A model generated the notes under the pieces. That model saw nothing but the letters and a program-made list of their open reading frames with translations. It made no database searches and had not been told where the DNA came from. Below, piece by piece: positions 60,961-64,000 of a DNA stretch of 64,000 nucleotides. The position numbers were made by a program, and so were the translations under genes. Within the stretch, counting starts at the first letter, position 1. The number at the start of each line of letters is the position of its first letter. Source of the DNA: Megamerina dolium. Its lineage: Eukaryota; Arthropoda; Insecta; Diptera; Megamerinidae. The stretch spans positions 7,316,001 through 7,380,000 of the forward strand of contig OY978525.1 in the NCBI GenBank assembly GCA_963854835.1, read 5' to 3'.

Positions 60961-63320
60961 AAACTGAAAAGGTAGACAAATTGAAATTAAGAATTTCTTT
61001 GTACTTTATTTTTCGAGCACTTTAACACACCTTAATGTTCATTTGTAGTTGCATTTGAAAAATGTCACTATAGCATTGATTAAACATGCAATAAATTAGC
61101 CACAAATAGTGAAAAATCATTTGCGGCTAAATTAACTTTTCTCTATTTGATCATTGTCACCATCATCATCATCATCATCATTATCGTCGTCATCACAAAA
61201 TCGTACAATATTATTGAAAAAATGATATAAGCATCAAAATCAACGCCTAAAGGTATACAATAAAAAGTGCAAAAATTATCCAATCAACCAAAATAGCATT
61301 TTTTCAGCATTTTTTTTTTTTTTTTTTTTGTAATCAATTTTTATCAAACATTGGATTTGTTCTTTTGCATCACTGTTTTTTTTTTAACCGCAATTAAGCG
61401 AGAAATCAATATTTTCTTTTTTCATTACATCATTTTATAAAAGTCGCAAAAATTGTAATTGCAAAAAAAATAAAAGAAAACAATTTCAAAATATTATAAA
61501 TTACAAATTGAATATCGTCACTAACGTAGCTACATTTTTATTAAAAGCCTAAATATATGCTATAATTTTTTTTGCCATGCCATTTTCGCACTCATTTAAT
61601 TTAGTATTGAATTTTGATGTAAAGATAAAGAGAGTCGTAGACTGCTTAACTAACTGATGAAGCACAGTACACAATACAGGTACCGGTATATACAATTGAC
61701 TGGCTTATTTTCGGACACATCTCTTTGTGGTTAGCCAATGGTATGTCGGTTGCAAGAGACCAACAATGTCGGACGGTAAGGAGTCAAATGGGTTGATTGT
61801 TGAATAATGCTCGATGCAGTGATATAATGTGGTTTACAATTTGAAAAATGTTTATATAATTGTTTGTTTAACAACTTGTGGTTGAATATTGTAGAGTAAA
61901 AACGAATAGAGTTTGAAGTATGCATTAAATGCTTAATACACCAGTCAAGAAATTTACTTTAAAATGAAAATGGTAGATACTATTAAATATTCATAGAATA
62001 TATTTTCTACATTTGTAGTCATGAATATGAGTATATAAATTTAGAAATTTACTTGAAATATTTCATACAAAATTTATAGAAAACTTTAAGAATACTCATT
62101 TTTTAATTAAATTAAAACATACTTTTAGGAGCAATATTTAAATTTTTGAAATGAATAAATTTTACTTAGATAAAATATATACAATTACAATAGCAAATAT
62201 GGCAATGTAGATAAATATATTAGTATGCATTTATTTGAGCATATTTTTAGTACACTCTTGTACAAATTCTCTTCAACCAATATATTGTCAAAGGATAATA
62301 AAATCATCGATAGCATCAATCATAATTTATTATTATAGTACTACAAATACTTCAAATACAAAACCACTCAAAATATAATAACATGCCAACAAATTGTTAG
62401 ATTGCCCCTAAAATTGTGCTACATATGTAGATACGATATATTGAACATAAATAAATATACAATCGTACTATTGATATTTCTATGTGCATAGTACCTACTT
62501 AGTTTTTGCAATAAGTTTCTTCATCATTTCATTTTACAAATTCAATTGAAAGAAAAACTTTTGTGTCGCCATCGAAAGACGCCAGTAATAATATTAGAGT
62601 GGTACATATTATACCATATCAGCTACAACTGCATACATATTTACAAGGACCATATCAGAGTACTCAACAAGCACATACATACAAATGTTTGTATGTAAAT
62701 ACTTTTGTGTTTGTATTTACTTGTGTAGTACTTGTAATATAAAGTACAAGTGCACATACATAGTTAAAAGTAGTTTTCAAGCAAACGCAAATGCAACGCA
62801 TGTAATGGTAAAGTGGAACAATATTAATTTTAATTTCTTTACATTGCGAGTAAAACTACTTTAAACTTGTTTAATAATTTTCAAAAAATATATAGATACT
62901 ATAAATTTGTTCAAAAACTATGTAAGCAAAATACTCGAGGTGTTCATTGTAAATCGTATTTGAAAGTTGATCGTTTGAAAATAAATTCTCTAATAGTAAA
63001 AGTTTTTCTTGTCATTTAGCAATGATTAGTCTCTCTAGTTATGATATTATAGTATGTATTTTAATATCATTGCATTTACTAGAAGAAAAAAATATGATTG
63101 CTCTTGTGGAGAAGCAAAAGAAAAATGAGCATATTTATTTGGATTTACTATTCGTTTACATTGTCATTCTACACTGCACTCACAGCGACAAGGTTATAGC
63201 GAGCTAATGCTTCCCTTTATAACATCAATAAGGAGTGGTAATAGCATATACATAGGTAAGTATATATATAGGTAAGTATATATATCGTATTGCTGATAAG
63301 AAATACAATTTAAATCAATT
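60961..63320. other. A+T-rich stretch
   Basis: No gene seen. ATC microsatellite at 61161-61183, poly-T at 61310-61329, TATATAGGTAAGTATATATA duplicated near 63250-63285. Open frames are short and unsupported. Confidence 0.5.
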
Positions 63321-64000
63321 TAACCATGGCCATAGTAAACCTGTTTGGCTATTCGTACGTAACTTCAGAAATTGATAGATAATTTTACTGAAACTTGATA
63401 CATAGGAGTATTTTTACTAAAAACCGAATGAGTTCGGAAATAAGCGAAATCGATTGACAAATACGCTTACTTTCCATACAAAATCATGTTGTTAAATGAA
63501 TGTTTTCTCGCTTTACTCACGAAAATATGAAGATATTGCGAGAAAACTTCGTGCACACAATTTTTCTAAAAATAAAATCGATATAATAGAAATTGGGCGT
63601 AATCGTATGAAAACCACGACTATCTCCCATACAAAACCAAGTTGTTGAAATTATGTTTTCACACTTTACTCGAGAAAATATAAAGTTTTTCAGTTGTAAC
63701 TCGCTACATGCTTTTACATTTAGAAAGTAATAGACATATTCAAAAAGAATGTGAATCAGATAAAAACTAAGCCTACCTCCCATACAAAAATATGTTGCTG
63801 AATGTGTTTTTTCACACTTTTCAAAAGAAAATATATATAAATTTTACACTAAAACTTGGTGTATATTATTATTTTGATCACAGAAAAAATATATTCAAAA
63901 GTCATAGTAATTGAATAAAAACTTAACGTACCTTCCATATAAAAGTATATTGCTAAATGCACTTTTTCACACTTTACGTGACAAAATATTAATTTTGCCA
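63321..64000 (-). repeat. Family A array A9, at least four units, runs off the window
   Basis: Complement cores at 63473, 63626, 63779 and 63934 (spacings 153, 153, 155). The left end, read on the minus strand, gives GAAGTTACGTACGAATAGCC, ACAGG and CATGGTTAAATTGA at 63321-63400, the same closing words as A1. The array continues beyond position 64000. Confidence 0.9.

Overview
This is an A+T-rich, intron- or intergenic-type window from an insect genome, most likely a fly. It has no operons, no dense coding and no complete host gene. The evidence for Diptera is the many TACATATGTATG-type and CAA/ATC microsatellites, two mariner-superfamily relics (one with a DD41D catalytic spacing like the rosa elements of tephritid fruit flies), non-LTR retrotransposon 3' ends and a probable tRNA-derived SINE. 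Tephritidae is an inference, not a demonstration.

The dominant feature is a set of old, diverged, dispersed tandem-repeat arrays. Family A (nine arrays, both orientations, period close to 153 bp, core TTTGTATGGGAGGTAGGCG) lies at 3.2-4.2, 15.7-16.45, 19.45-20.5, 22.1-22.75, 28.57-29.5, 38.2-38.96, 45.2-46.5, 51.95-53.55 and 63.3-64.0 kb. Several of these arrays stop at the same terminal sequence. Family B (about nine loci, period about 150-165 bp, core TTTGTATGGGAG followed by CCCC...GGGG) lies at 7.2-8.3, 13.2-14.45, 22.8-23.6, 25.25-27.0, 31.4-33.6, 41.8-42.0, 44.35-44.66, 48.24-48.95 and 59.93-60.95 kb. Family C (54.95-55.65 kb, 155 bp) and family D (56.7-57.95 kb, about 150 bp steps) are single arrays here. 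By my coordinates the four families occupy roughly a quarter of the window. A, B and C share the 12-base core TTTGTATGGGAG, which suggests a common origin.

Transposons are nested in the arrays. A 1,334-bp rosa-like mariner (32168-33501) with 29-bp terminal inverted repeats and a TA duplication splits a family B array. A 5'-truncated non-LTR element (13379-14261) with an 11-bp target-site duplication splits another. Further dead elements are a mariner relic (12398-12960, minus), three other C-terminal fragments of RNase H/CCHC-type non-LTR elements (36.4-37.1, 41.4-41.7, 49.05-50.05 kb), an RTE-like reverse transcriptase end (47.58-48.05 kb) and two tRNA-like SINE heads (7.1 and 12.1 kb).

The only host coding candidate is a possible terminal exon at 39012-39157 (+), preceded by a branch-point-like sequence, a T tract and AG. 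If it is real, much of the window to its left would be the last intron of a long gene. The remaining stretches are A+T-rich DNA with microsatellites in which I recognise no gene. All open frames elsewhere look like by-products of T-rich or repetitive DNA.
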